Shown here: in pieces, positions 9,492 through 18,859 of the stretch | Position numbering within the stretch: position 1 is the stretch's first letter | How the letters are laid out: every line of letters starts with the position of its first letter | From: CAVSJR01 sp963728285 | GTDB taxonomy: Bacteria; Actinomycetota; UBA4738; HRBIN12 | Length of the DNA: 64,000 bases | Assembly: GCA_963728285.1 (NCBI GenBank) | Contig: CAVSJR010000003.1 | Span: 558,001 to 622,000 of the forward strand | Direction of reading: 5' to 3' | The notes under the pieces: generated by a model | Told to the model about the DNA's origin: nothing | The model's input: the letters and a program-made list of their open reading frames with translations, nothing else | Database searches by the model: none | Position numbers and translations under genes: made by a program

Positions 9492-11077
9492 CGCAGGGGG
9501 TGCGCTACGAGGGCGTGACGTTCACCTATCCGGGGTCGTCCTCGCCCGCCCTCGACGATGTCACCGTGGGCGTCCCCGAGGGGGCGTTCGCGCTCGCCGT
9601 CGGGCGGACCGGCGCGGGAAAGTCGACGCTGCTTCGCGCGGCGGACGGGCTCGTCCCCCACTTCACCGGCGGGTCGTTCGCCGGCCGCGTCGAGGTCGCC
9701 GGCCGCTCGACGCTCGACCACGCCCCGCGAGAGCTTGCGGACGTCGTCGCGTTCGTCCCCCAGGACCCGGACGCGTCGTTCGTGCTCGACATCGTCGAGG
9801 ACGAGCTCGCCTACGGCATGGAGAACCTGGCCGTGGCGCCGGATCGGATGCGCCGCCGCGTCGAGGAGACGCTCGACCTCCTCGCCCTCGAGCCGATCAG
9901 GAGCCGAAGCGTTCGAACGCTCTCCGGCGGCGAGCGCCAGCGCGTCGCCATCGGGGCGGCGCTCGCGGCCGGGCCGCGGGTGCTCGTGCTCGACGAGCCG
10001 ACGAGCCAGCTGGATCCACAGGGCGCGGAGGACGTCCTCGCCGCGCTGCAGCGGCTCGTCCACGACCACGGCATGACCGTGCTGATCGCCGAGCACCGCC
10101 TCGAGCGGGTCGCCGGCTTCGTCGACCTCGTTCTCGGGTGCGATGGCGGCCGCGTCAGCGCCGGGCCGCCGGTCGACGCGTTCGCGCGCCTGGATATCGG
10201 CCCGCCGGTCGCCCGGCTCGGGCGGGCCATGGGATGGTCGCCCGTCCCGCTGACGGTGCGGGATGCACGCCGGCTCGCCGGCGACCTCGAACCGCCTCCG
10301 CGTCCCGCGCCTCACGCGCACGAGTCGGCGGACCGAGGCGCCCCGCTCCTTCGAGCGCACAACCTCGCTGCCGGATACGGAGGCCGGCAGGTGCTTCGCT
10401 CCGTCGACCTGGAGCTCGGCCGGGGCGAGATCCTCGCCGTGATGGGACGCAACGGCGCTGGGAAGACGACGCTGCTTCGCTGCCTCGCCGGCGTCCACCG
10501 GCCAGCCGCCGGTGGCGTCACCGGGCCTCGCGGACTTCCCGAGCCCGGCGTGGACACCGCCCTGTGTCCCCAGGAGCCAGAGTCGGTGCTCTTCCGGGAC
10601 TCCGTGCGAGACGAGGTCGTCGCGACACTTCGCGCACGCGGGATCTCGACCGGGCCCGACGAGCTCCTCGAGCGCGTCGGCATCGGCGATCTGGCCGCGC
10701 GGCATCCGAGGGACTGCTCCGCCGGGGAGCGTCTGCTCGTCGCGACGGCGGCCATGGTCGCGACCGGCGCGCCCGTGCTGCTGCTCGACGAGCCCACGCG
10801 CGGGCTCGACCCGGAGTCGAAGGGCCGCCTTGCGGAGTTCCTGCGCCGACACGCCGAACGTGGCGGCGCGGTGGCGCTCGCCTCGCACGACGTCGAGCTC
10901 GTGGCCTCCGTGGCGACTCGGGTCGTCATGGTGGCCGGCGGGGAGATCATCGCCGACGGATCGCCGGAGCAGGTGTTGGGCGACTCGCACGTGTTCGCTC
11001 CCCAGATGACGCGCGTGTTCGGGCCGGGCTGGCTGACGCCCACGCAGGTGATGGCGGCGATGGCGCCGGCCGGATGA
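9488..11077 (+). CDS. Fused double ECF-type ABC ATPase (EcfA1-EcfA2)
   Basis: A 529-residue protein holding two ABC ATPase domains. Domain 1 has Walker A GRTGAGKST (about residue 40), signature LSGGERQRVAIG and Walker B VLVLDEPTSQLDP. Domain 2 has Walker A GRNGAGKTT (about residue 322), a variant signature CSAGERLLVATA and Walker B VLLLDEPTRGLDP. ECF transporters usually use two separate ATPase subunits; here both are on one chain. ATGA overlaps on both sides imply coupled translation with the T and S components. No frame breaks. Confidence 0.93.
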   Translation: MTQGVRYEGVTFTYPGSSSPALDDVTVGVPEGAFALAVGRTGAGKSTLLRAADGLVPHFTGGSFAGRVEVAGRSTLDHAPRELADVVAFVPQDPDASFVLDIVEDELAYGMENLAVAPDRMRRRVEETLDLLALEPIRSRSVRTLSGGERQRVAIGAALAAGPRVLVLDEPTSQLDPQGAEDVLAALQRLVHDHGMTVLIAEHRLERVAGFVDLVLGCDGGRVSAGPPVDAFARLDIGPPVARLGRAMGWSPVPLTVRDARRLAGDLEPPPRPAPHAHESADRGAPLLRAHNLAAGYGGRQVLRSVDLELGRGEILAVMGRNGAGKTTLLRCLAGVHRPAAGGVTGPRGLPEPGVDTALCPQEPESVLFRDSVRDEVVATLRARGISTGPDELLERVGIGDLAARHPRDCSAGERLLVATAAMVATGAPVLLLDEPTRGLDPESKGRLAEFLRRHAERGGAVALASHDVELVASVATRVVMVAGGEIIADGSPEQVLGDSHVFAPQMTRVFGPGWLTPTQVMAAMAPAG

Positions 11078-11999
11078 CGTCCCTGACGCTGCCGGGCACC
11101 GCCCCGGCCAAGGCCAGGACGGCGCTGTTGATCGCGGTCAACGGGATCGGGGCGTTCGCCTTCGCCTGGCCGTTCCTCGTGCCCGGGCTGCTCGGCTCGG
11201 ATCGCGTGGACCGCGGGGATGCGCCGCTGATCCTCGTCCTCGTGCTCGCGTCGCTGTCGGCGCTGCTGTTCCTCGAGCTCGGGCGCGGCGGCATGGGGCC
11301 GAAGGTCGTCGCGCTCGTGGGCGTCCTCGGCGCCGCCATGGTCGCGCTGCGCCTCCCGGGCTTCGTCGCGGGGTTCTCCGCGATGTTCATCATCGTGCTG
11401 GTCGCCGGCAACGCGTTCGGCCCGGCGTTCGGCTTCCTGCTCGGGGCCGTCGGCACATTCGCCTCCGGCCTGTTCGTCGGCGGGCTCGGACCGTGGCTGC
11501 CGTTTCAGATGATCGCGATCGGATGGGTCGGCGCCGGCGCGGGCCTGCTTCCGGGCTCGGGGCCCGGAACGGGCCTCAACAAAGGACCGCACGGTGGCCC
11601 GTCCGGATCGGATCGCTCGCCCTGTACGGGTTCGCGGCCGGGTACCTGTTCGGTGCGGTCATCAACCTGTGGTCGTGGCCCTTCGTCGCCGGCGGCAGCG
11701 AGCTCGGCTGGGTCCCGGCCGACGGGCTCGCCGGGAACGTCCGCCACTACGCGGCCTTCTACGTGGCCACGTCGTTCGCCTGGGACACGTTCCGGGCGGT
11801 CGGCAACGCCGCCATGGTGCTGGTGCTCGGCCGGCCGCTGCTGGGAGCGCTCGACCGCGCGGCGCGCCGGATGCACTTGCAGGTCGGTCCGGCGACGATC
11901 GTTCGAAGCGCGCGGGCGGAGCGATCCCTCGTGCGCCCCCGGGGCCGCGTCAGCGCGACGAGCGGGCCGAGCGGGACTCCTCCCACTCCTCCCACGTGA
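11074..11999 (+). CDS. ECF transporter S component, probably cobalamin-specific (frame break)
   Basis: Substrate-binding membrane subunit of the ECF module. The first part, read to about 11580, has helices such as AFAFAWPFLVPGLLG, LILVLVLASLSALLFLELG and FGFLLGAVGTFASGLFVGG followed by PWLPFQMIAIGWVGAGAGLLPG, typical of S components. After a one-base shift near 11578-11590 (an A run) the last helices follow: LALYGFAAGYLFGAVINLWSW and a long amphipathic tail. Specificity for B12 is inferred from the riboswitch. The 3' end overlaps the convergent ftsK by about 50 bases, so the last codons are uncertain. Confidence 0.8.
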
Positions 12000-14313
12000 G
12001 CAGCACCTCGCGGGCCTTGGAGCCCTGACCCGGCCCCACCACCCCGCGCTCCTCGAGGAGATCCATCAGCCGGCCGGCCCGGGCGAAGCCGACCTTCAGC
12101 TTGCGCTGGAGCATCGACGTCGACCCCAGCTGCGAGCGGATGACGAGGTCCGCGGCCTGTTCGAGGAGGTCGTCGTCGCTGCCGATCTCGGCGGCGGCCT
12201 CCTCCTCGGCGCTCGGCGGCCTTCCGAGGCCCTCGATGTTCGTCGCGTACTCCACCTCGCGCTGGCCGCGGATCCATTCCGAGATCGCCTGAATCTCCTT
12301 CTCGGTCACCCAGGCCGCCTGCAGGCGGCTCGGCTTGTTCGCGTTCGCCGGCGCGAAGAGCATGTCGCCGTGGCCCACCAGCTTCTCGGCGCCGTTCATG
12401 TCGAGGACGACGCGGGAGTCGGCCTGGCTGGAGGTCATGAGCGCGATGCGGCTCGGGATGTTCGCCTTGATGAGTCCGGTGACCACGTCGACCGACGGGC
12501 GCTGGGTCGCCACCACGAGATGGATCCCGACCGCGCGCGCCATCTGCGCGATCCGGCAGATGGCGTCCTCGACGTCGCGCGGCGCCACCATCATGAGGTC
12601 GGCCAGCTCGTCGATGACGACGACGAGATAGGGGAAGTCGACGAAGCGCTCCTCCTGTCCCGGGAGGGATGCGAAGCGTTCCCTCGGCGAGGCCCTCCCG
12701 GTAGCCGTCGATGTCGCGCACGCCGCACGTCGCGAGCAGCTCGTAGCGCTGCTCCATCTCCCGGACCACCCAGGCGAGCGCCTCGGCGGCGCGCTTGGGA
12801 TGGACGATCACCGGCGAGAGCAGGTGCGGCAGGTCCGCGAAGTGGGACAGCTCCACGCGCTTCGGGTCGATGAGCACCAGCTTCACGTGATCCGGATCGG
12901 TGCGCATGAGGACCGATGTGACGAAGCAGTTGATGAGGCTCGACTTCCCGGCACCGGTGGCTCCCGCGATGAGGATGTGCGGCATCCTGCCGAGGTTCAC
13001 CATCTGCGCCCGCCCGTGCACGTCCTTCCCCAGGGCGACCGAGAGCGGGTGGCGGTCCTCCCTCGCAACCTTCGAGCGAAGGATGTCGCCGAGCATCACG
13101 AAGTCGCGCACCTTGTTGGGCACCTCGACCCCGATCGCGGACTTTCCGGGGATCGGAGCGATGATGCGAACGTCGGGGGTCGCGAGCGCGTAGGCGATGT
13201 CGTCCGACAGCGACAGGACCTTGTTGACCTTGGTCCCGGCGCCGACCTCGACCTCGTAGAGCGTGACCGTGGGACCACGGTGCGCGGTCGGCACGGTCGC
13301 CGGCACGCCGAACGTCCGGAACGTCCGCTCGAGCGCCTCCATCGTGTCCTCCTCGTCCCGCCCGTCGGCATCGCTCGCCGGCGCGCGCCGCAGCAGCTCC
13401 AGCGGCGGGAGCTTGTAGGGGCCTCGGGCGACGGAGGCCCTGGCGGCCACGGAGGGTCCCTCCTCCCCCTCGGACTCGATGATGTCGGGGTCCAACGGGA
13501 CGACGCGCTCCTCGATCGCCGCGTCGTCCTCGTAGCCTCGGGCACGACGACGGGATCCTCCTCGTCGTTGCGGACGACGCGGTGCATCCCTCCCTCGGGC
13601 GCGGCGGGCGCCGCCTCGAGGCCCTCGTCCCGCCCTTCCTCCTCGTCGTCGTCTCCCCCGCCCAGCGACACTCGCGCGGCCTCGATGAGCTCGAGGCACC
13701 GCTCCCACGCCACCGAGAGCGGCGTGCCGGTGAAGATCAAGACGCCGAGCAGGGCCACGCCGCCGCACACGATCCCGGCCCCGAGCGGCGAGATGGCGTG
13801 GGCGAGCGGCCACCCGAGGAGGGCGCCGATCCCGCCGCCCGCCTCCCCCACGCCGACGGCGCCCGGCGCACCCTCGTACCCGGCGCTCGGGCTCGGGTTT
13901 CCCGCCAGGATCGACACGATCGCGAGCGCTCCCCCGAACGCCAGACAGAAGCCGATGAACATCGGGACCTTCGACTCCTCCCGCGCTCCGGCGAGCAGCA
14001 CGAGCCCCCAGAAGACCCCGATGATCGGGACCACGACGGCGGCCGATCCGACGGACGCCCGCAGGCCGACCTCGATCCACCGGCCGGCGAAGCCGGCTGC
14101 GTCGAACCACAGCGCCAGCACCGACAGCAGCGCGAGCACGACGAGTCCGATCCCGAACGCGTCCCGGGCCCACGGCGCGAGATGCGTCCACAGGGACGTC
14201 CTCGCCGGCTTCTTCGGCGCCGGCTTGCGGCCCGACGGTTTCGCGGGCTTGCGGCCCTTCGACGAGGAGCCGCGGCCGCTCGACCCCGACCTCGTGGTGG
14301 ACTTCGTCGTCAC
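11950..14313 (-). CDS. ftsK: DNA translocase FtsK (two compensating frame breaks)
   Basis: ATP-driven dsDNA pump at the division septum that resolves chromosome dimers with Xer recombinases. After a Lys/Arg-rich tail come four membrane helices (for example IGLVVLALLSVLALWF), an acidic linker, then the motor with Walker A GATGAGKSSLIN, Walker B LVVVIDELADLMM and a C-terminal gamma winged helix (STSMLQRKLKVGFARAGRLM). The frame changes near 13530 (one G missing) and near 12680 (one extra G in a run); both sides encode canonical FtsK and total length is a multiple of three (787 residues). GTG directly follows the RNase J stop. Confidence 0.93.
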
Positions 14314-16029
14314 CTACACCTCCATCACGACGGGGAGGATCACCGGCTTTCGCTGGGTGACCTCCCAGAAGTACTTGCCGAGCACGCGACGGATGTGCTG
14401 CTGCAGGACGCTCCGATCGGTGATCTCGGATTCGGCGCTCGCCTTCAGGGAGAGCATGACGCGATTCCGGCCCTCTTCAAGGATGTCGCCGGAGGTTTCG
14501 TCGTAGACAAACCCCCGATTGACCAGCTGGATGTCCCCGACGATCTCCCCATGGTGCGCATCGATGGCGACCACGACGACCACGACGCCGGCGCCGGTGA
14601 GCTTCCTGCGGTCGCGCAGCACCTCCCCTCCGACGTCGCCGATCCCGAGCCCGTCCACGAGGGTCGTGCCGGCGGGCACCCGGTCGACGATCCGAACCTC
14701 GTCGGCGACCTCGACGACGTCGCCGTCCTCGGCGATCAGGACGTGATCGGGCTGGATGCCCACCTCGATCGCGATCCTCGCGTGATGCGAGAGATGGCGG
14801 CGCTCGCCGTGGATCGGGATGAACCACCGCGGGCGAACGAGCGAGAGCATGAGGCGCAGCTCCTCCGCGGCCGCGTGGCCCGAGGCGTGCACGGGCGCCG
14901 CCGGCACGTGGAACACGTCGGCGCCGGCCCGGTAGAGCCCGTCGACGACGCGGTGGATCGCCGGCTCGTTGCCGGGGATCAGCGAGGACGACAGCACCAC
15001 GGTGTCGCCTGCGCGCAGCTTCACCCACTTCTGCTCCCTCGCGGCCATGAGCGACAGCGCGGACAGCGGCTCTCCCTGGCTGCCCGTGGAGATCACGACG
15101 ACGCTGGCCGGATCGAGCTTGTCGATGTCCTCGATCGGGACGATGTCCTGGTCGGGGATCGTCAGGAGCCCGAGCTCCCTGGCCGCGCGCGTCGCCTGGT
15201 GCATGGACCGGCCCAGGAACGCCACGACCCGCTCGTTCGCCCGGGCGGCGTTGGCCACCTGCTGGATCCGATGGATGTGGCTCGAGAAGCAGGCGACCAC
15301 CACGAGCTGACGGGCGCGCGAGATGATCTCGTGCAGGACGGGCCCGACGCTCCGCTCGCTCGACGTGTAGCCCGCCTCCTCGGCGTTCGTCGAGTCGCTG
15401 AGGAGCAGGTGCACGCCCCTGCCCGCCTCCTCGGCGAGCGCATGGAGGTCGGTCGCGCGGCCGTCGAGGGGGGTCTGGTCGATCTTGAAGTCGCCCGTGT
15501 GCAGGATGGTGCCGTACGGGGTGTCCACCGCGACCGCCATGCCGTCGGGGATCGAGTGCGTCACGCGAAGGAAGCGCATCGAGAAGGGCCCGACGGTGGC
15601 GCCCTCGCCGACGACGGCCGTGCGGAACTCGGCGCGCTCGCGAACGCCGTGCTCCTCGAGCTTCCCCTCCAGCAGCGCCAGCGTGAACGGCGTGCCGTAC
15701 ACGGGGAGATGATCGATCTCCCGGAGCAGATAGGGCAGCGCGCCGATGTGATCCTCGTGGCCGTGGGTCAGGACGGCGGCCTCGACGCGGTCGATGTTGC
15801 GACGGACGTACTCGAAGTCGGGCAGCACGAGATCGACCCCGGGCATGTCGGCGTTGGGGAACGACAGGCCGACGTCGACCAGCAGGATCCGGTCGTCGAC
15901 CTCGATGCAGGCCATGTTGCGGCCGACCTCGCCGACGCCGCCGAGGAAGACGACGCGCGCGGAGCCGCGCCCATCGGCGTCGGGGGACGAGGAGCCGCTC
16001 GGTCGCGGCGGCTCAGAGGAGTCCGGCAT
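14314..16029 (-). CDS. rnj: Ribonuclease J
   Basis: Metallo-beta-lactamase/beta-CASP nuclease with 5'-3' exo- and endonuclease activity in RNA processing. Seen: FLGGVGEVGRNM at the start of the fold, metal motif THGHEDHIGALP (about residue 88), HTGDFKID, SDSTNAE, and beta-CASP motifs including STGSQGEP and HASGHAAAEEL. Length of about 571 residues is typical. I use the ATG of MPDSSEPP; a TTG two codons earlier is also open. The 5' end overlaps the dapA stop by about 17 bases, so the dapA-rnj-ftsK group is translationally linked, a common actinobacterial arrangement. Confidence 0.95.
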   Translation of the reverse strand: MPDSSEPPRPSGSSSPDADGRGSARVVFLGGVGEVGRNMACIEVDDRILLVDVGLSFPNADMPGVDLVLPDFEYVRRNIDRVEAAVLTHGHEDHIGALPYLLREIDHLPVYGTPFTLALLEGKLEEHGVRERAEFRTAVVGEGATVGPFSMRFLRVTHSIPDGMAVAVDTPYGTILHTGDFKIDQTPLDGRATDLHALAEEAGRGVHLLLSDSTNAEEAGYTSSERSVGPVLHEIISRARQLVVVACFSSHIHRIQQVANAARANERVVAFLGRSMHQATRAARELGLLTIPDQDIVPIEDIDKLDPASVVVISTGSQGEPLSALSLMAAREQKWVKLRAGDTVVLSSSLIPGNEPAIHRVVDGLYRAGADVFHVPAAPVHASGHAAAEELRLMLSLVRPRWFIPIHGERRHLSHHARIAIEVGIQPDHVLIAEDGDVVEVADEVRIVDRVPAGTTLVDGLGIGDVGGEVLRDRRKLTGAGVVVVVVAIDAHHGEIVGDIQLVNRGFVYDETSGDILEEGRNRVMLSLKASAESEITDRSVLQQHIRRVLGKYFWEVTQRKPVILPVVMEV

Positions 16030-16897
16030 CCGCAAGCGCTCGGCGCACGCGCTCTCGCTCCCCCGCGGTCGCGGGGACGAGTGGGAGGCGAGGCGGACCG
16101 GCGGGCCGCCCGAGGATGTCGAGGGCCGCCTTGATCGGGATCGGGTTGCTCGTGATGAACAGCGTGTTGAACAGCGGCGAGAGCTCCTGATGGATCTTCC
16201 GTGCCGTCGGGATGTCTCCGCCCTCGATCAGCTCGATCATCTGTCCGATGCGGGACCCGACGAGGTGGGCGGCGACCGAGATGACCCCGACCGCACCGAG
16301 GCACACGTAGCCGAACGTGGCCCAGTCGTCGCCGGAGTACACCTCGAAGTCCGGGGGCGCCTCCTCGATGAGGCGCGACACCGCGAGGAAGTCGCCGGTC
16401 GAGTCCTTCACACCCACGATGGTGGGGATGGTGGCGAGCTCGAGCAGCGTCTCGTGCTCGAGCCGGGTGGCCGTCCGACCGGGGACGTTATAGGCGATGA
16501 TGGGAAGGTCGGTCTCCTCGGCGATCCGCTCGAAGTGCGCGATGAGTCCACGCTGCGGCGGCTTGTTGTAGTAGGGGGTCACCACGAGCAGGCCATCGGC
16601 GCCCGCCTCCGCGGCCATGTGGGTCAGCTCCAGGCTCTCCGCGGTCGAGTACGTTCCGGCGCCGCAGATCACGCGCCCATCCCCGTCGGCCGCCTCCACG
16701 ACCGCGCGGTACAGCTCGCCCTTCTCCTTCTCCGACAGCGTCGGGGCCTCGCCGGTGGATCCCGCGACGACGATGGCGTCGGATCCGGATTCGACCAGCT
16801 CCCGGGCGAGCCGCTGCACGCCGTCCAGATCGAGGGTGTGATCGTCGTGGAAGGGGGTGACCATCGCGGTCACCACGGCTCCGAACCTGCCGCCCAT
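16013..16897 (-). CDS. dapA: 4-hydroxy-tetrahydrodipicolinate synthase
   Basis: Condenses pyruvate with aspartate semialdehyde, the first committed step to diaminopimelate and lysine. The 294-residue product shows VAGSTGEAPTLSEKEK, VVTPYYNKPPQRGL (Tyr proton relay), AYNVPGRTA and the Schiff-base lysine in VGVKDSTGDF. The ATG of MGGRFGAVV has GGAGGAGG upstream; the longer open frame before it is not family-like. dapB lies about 4 kb away in another operon, so the pathway is split. Confidence 0.96.
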   Translation of the reverse strand: MGGRFGAVVTAMVTPFHDDHTLDLDGVQRLARELVESGSDAIVVAGSTGEAPTLSEKEKGELYRAVVEAADGDGRVICGAGTYSTAESLELTHMAAEAGADGLLVVTPYYNKPPQRGLIAHFERIAEETDLPIIAYNVPGRTATRLEHETLLELATIPTIVGVKDSTGDFLAVSRLIEEAPPDFEVYSGDDWATFGYVCLGAVGVISVAAHLVGSRIGQMIELIEGGDIPTARKIHQELSPLFNTLFITSNPIPIKAALDILGRPAGPPRLPLVPATAGERERVRRALADAGLL

Positions 16898-16996
16898 CGC
16901 ATCCTCCTCCGCCCTGTGCCCGGTCGCCTCCGGCCCGGCTGACCGGCGCCGCATGGAGGTGGGCCTCCGGCGGGCCACCCCCCGGAACTCCGCGGC

Positions 16997-17002
16997 TATC
17001 CT
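16997..17002 (+). promoter_or_regulatory. -10 box of the cobalamin adenosyltransferase gene (leaderless)
   Basis: TATCCT ends 8 bases before the ATG and there is no ribosome binding site between them. It lies in the short divergent interval with dapA. Confidence 0.6.
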
Positions 17003-17010
17003 AGCTCCCA

Positions 17011-17565
17011 ATGCCGCGCATCTACACGGGGACGGGAGACGACGGGACGACCGGGCTCCTATACGGGGGGAGGATCTCCAAGGCGCATCCCGCGACCGAG
17101 GCGTACGGCACGACGGACGAGGCGGTGGCCGCGATCGGCCTCGCCAGGGCGCTCATCGACGATCCCGCGCTCGGGGGCGACCTCCTGGAGCTGCAGCGTG
17201 AGCTCTTCGTCGTCGGCGCCGACCTCGCGACGAATCCGCGCGAGCGAGCCAAGCTCGAGCCCGGCGTCTCCCTCGTCACCGAGGCCATGACCGAGCGTCT
17301 CGAGCGGCGGATCGACGACCTCGTGGCCCGGCGCCCCCTGCCCGAGGCGTTCGTCGTGCCCGGCGCAAATCCCGGCAGCGCCTCGCTCGACGTGGCGCGC
17401 GGCATCATCCGTCGCGCCGAACGACGGGTGGTCGACCTCCTCGATGGCGGCGGCGGGGGGGCCAACCCCGAGGTGGCCCGCTACCTGAACCGGCTGAGCG
17501 ATCTGCTCTTCGTGCTCGCCCGATGGCAGGCGGGCGAGTCGGAGCCGGTGAGCCGGACTGACTGA
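17011..17565 (+). CDS. Cob(I)alamin adenosyltransferase, PduO type
   Basis: Transfers the adenosyl group of ATP to cob(I)alamin to make adenosylcobalamin. The 184-residue product has the PduO/EutT N-terminal ATP-binding segment IYTGTGDDGTTGLLYGGR, the YGTTDEAVAAIG segment, and the C-terminal helical motif containing ARGIIRRAERRVVDL and YLNRLSDLLFVLAR. It starts without a ribosome binding site. It is about 5 kb from the B12 import operon and the two together indicate scavenging and activation of corrinoids; no B12 biosynthesis genes are seen in the window. Confidence 0.94.
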   Translation: MPRIYTGTGDDGTTGLLYGGRISKAHPATEAYGTTDEAVAAIGLARALIDDPALGGDLLELQRELFVVGADLATNPRERAKLEPGVSLVTEAMTERLERRIDDLVARRPLPEAFVVPGANPGSASLDVARGIIRRAERRVVDLLDGGGGGANPEVARYLNRLSDLLFVLARWQAGESEPVSRTD

Positions 17566-17610
17566 GGACGAGCGCGTCCACCCGGCTATGGCGACACGCG
17601 CCGGCGGCGA

Positions 17611-17850
17611 TCAGGCGACGGGCTTGCCCGGGAACCCGTCGACGACGAGAGCGGACCGCGCGGCGAGCCTCGACGTTCCTCCCGTGACCTCGAAGCGAGA
17701 CCATTCGGAAATGCCCGGGAGGTGCTGGCGTCGCCACCGTACCGTGATTGCAGGCGGTACCTGCCCCGCGGGAAGCCCGCCTGGAAGGCGATGACGACGA
17801 GGCCGTCACGACGACGGATCTCGAAGGCCTGATCGCCGGCCGAGCGCCAC
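17611..17850 (-). CDS. Possible short frame-broken gene downstream of the lipoprotein gene
   Basis: Pieces of coding-like sequence appear in successive frames: QAFEIRRRDGLVVIAFQAG, then ITVRWRRQHLPGISEWSRFEV and SRLAARSALVVDGFPGKPVA before a TGA. With two one-base shifts of opposite sign they would make about 79 residues from a GTG. I recognise no family. It follows the lipoprotein gene on the same strand. It may be a real small gene with sequence errors, a decayed gene or chance; nothing else is visible between 17566 and 17869. Confidence 0.3.
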
Positions 17851-17869
17851 CTCCCGCCCGAGCGCCGGC

Positions 17870-18328
17870 CTAGCCGGTTGCGGGCGGGACGAAGGCGCCG
17901 TAGTTGTCGGGCCCGAACAGCAGGATGAGCAACCCGATGGTGTCCGGGCGCACCTCCGGCGGGAACGTGACGTCGAACGTGCTGGTCTTCCCGTCGGGGA
18001 CCGCGGCCGACGAGACGACCTTCCCGTCGATCTCCTTGCCCGTGGAGGCGTTCTCCACGTACAGCCCCGGCTTCGGCAGCGTTCGCCCGGTGTCGTTGTC
18101 GATCTCGAGCGTGGCGCCCCCGCTCGGATCGAACCTGACGCTGGCGTTGAGGCCCGCGTTCGCGTACGAGTACGCGCCCTTCACGGCCGCCGGGGGGGCC
18201 TCGGTCGAGGTATCCGTGACCGACGGAGGCCCGCTCGAGGCGCCGCCGTCGTCGCCGTCGCTCGTGCAGCCCGCCGCGAGGACGGCGACGAGCAGGAGCA
18301 ACGCTGCGAACCGACGTATCGTGCCCAT
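17870..18328 (-). CDS. Putative lipoprotein
   Basis: A 152-residue protein with a lipoprotein signal peptide: basic MGTIRRF, hydrophobic core ALLLLVAVLAAG, lipobox LAAGC with Cys at about residue 22, then a disordered Asp/Gly/Ser/Thr region. The remainder looks like a small beta-sandwich (ATLEIDNDTGRTLPKPGLYV, TFDVTFPPEV), possibly an adhesion or carrier domain. I do not recognise a named family. The ATG lies about 12 bases after a TATCAT -10-like element with no clear ribosome binding site. It is divergent from the histidine phosphatase gene. Confidence 0.75.
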   Translation of the reverse strand: MGTIRRFAALLLLVAVLAAGCTSDGDDGGASSGPPSVTDTSTEAPPAAVKGAYSYANAGLNASVRFDPSGGATLEIDNDTGRTLPKPGLYVENASTGKEIDGKVVSSAAVPDGKTSTFDVTFPPEVRPDTIGLLILLFGPDNYGAFVPPATG

Positions 18329-18388
18329 GAGAGTCGGGGCATGATACGCGATGCGACGCCCCGCAGGGGGAAAAGGGAGGCGCCCGCC

Positions 18389-18844
18389 GTGAGATCCCTG
18401 GAGCTGCGCCGGCACGCACGCCGCGATCCCGACGCCGACCGGCTGTCGCCGGAGGGCCGGCTGCAGGCGGAGGACGTCGGGAGGACGCTCGCCGGTGGCT
18501 ACGCCGTCGTCTACGTCGCGCCCGCGCAGCGCGCCGCGGAGACGGCCGCGTGGTTCCTGCGCGGCCTCGGCGAGCAGCTCCCGGATCACGGCGTAATCCC
18601 CGGCCTCGCGGGCGAGGACCCCGGAGGCTCGGACGCGGCCGGCATGGCCGAGACCGTGCGCGCCCTCCTCGCCGGCATCCCCGACGGAGCGAGCGCGCTC
18701 GCCGTCGGACACACGCCGCTGATCGAGCGCGCTGCCGAGGGACTCACCGGGGAGCGCATCGAGCCTCTCGGCGAGTGCGAGGGCATCCTGGTCACCGAGG
18801 AGGACGGCTCACTTCGCGTCCGGGAGCTCAGGCTGACCGGCTAG
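18389..18844 (+). CDS. Histidine phosphatase family protein (SixA-like)
   Basis: A 151-residue branch-1 histidine phosphatase domain. The catalytic motif appears as LELRRHARRD near residue 3 (the RH of RHG/RHA retained), a Glu-containing middle region (APAQRAAETAAWF) and the second His in AVGHTPLIERAA. Such proteins remove phosphate from histidine or small molecules; the substrate is unknown. GTG was chosen because GGGAGG lies about 8 bases upstream and the sequence before it is not family-like. Confidence 0.8.
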   Translation: MRSLELRRHARRDPDADRLSPEGRLQAEDVGRTLAGGYAVVYVAPAQRAAETAAWFLRGLGEQLPDHGVIPGLAGEDPGGSDAAGMAETVRALLAGIPDGASALAVGHTPLIERAAEGLTGERIEPLGECEGILVTEEDGSLRVRELRLTG

Positions 18845-18859
18845 GAGGCGACCGATCGC

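Noticed and set aside
17870..18328. Extension of the lipoprotein through its stop to include the downstream coding-like pieces
   Set aside because: The stop is clear and the downstream pieces are in other frames with no resemblance to a continuation.
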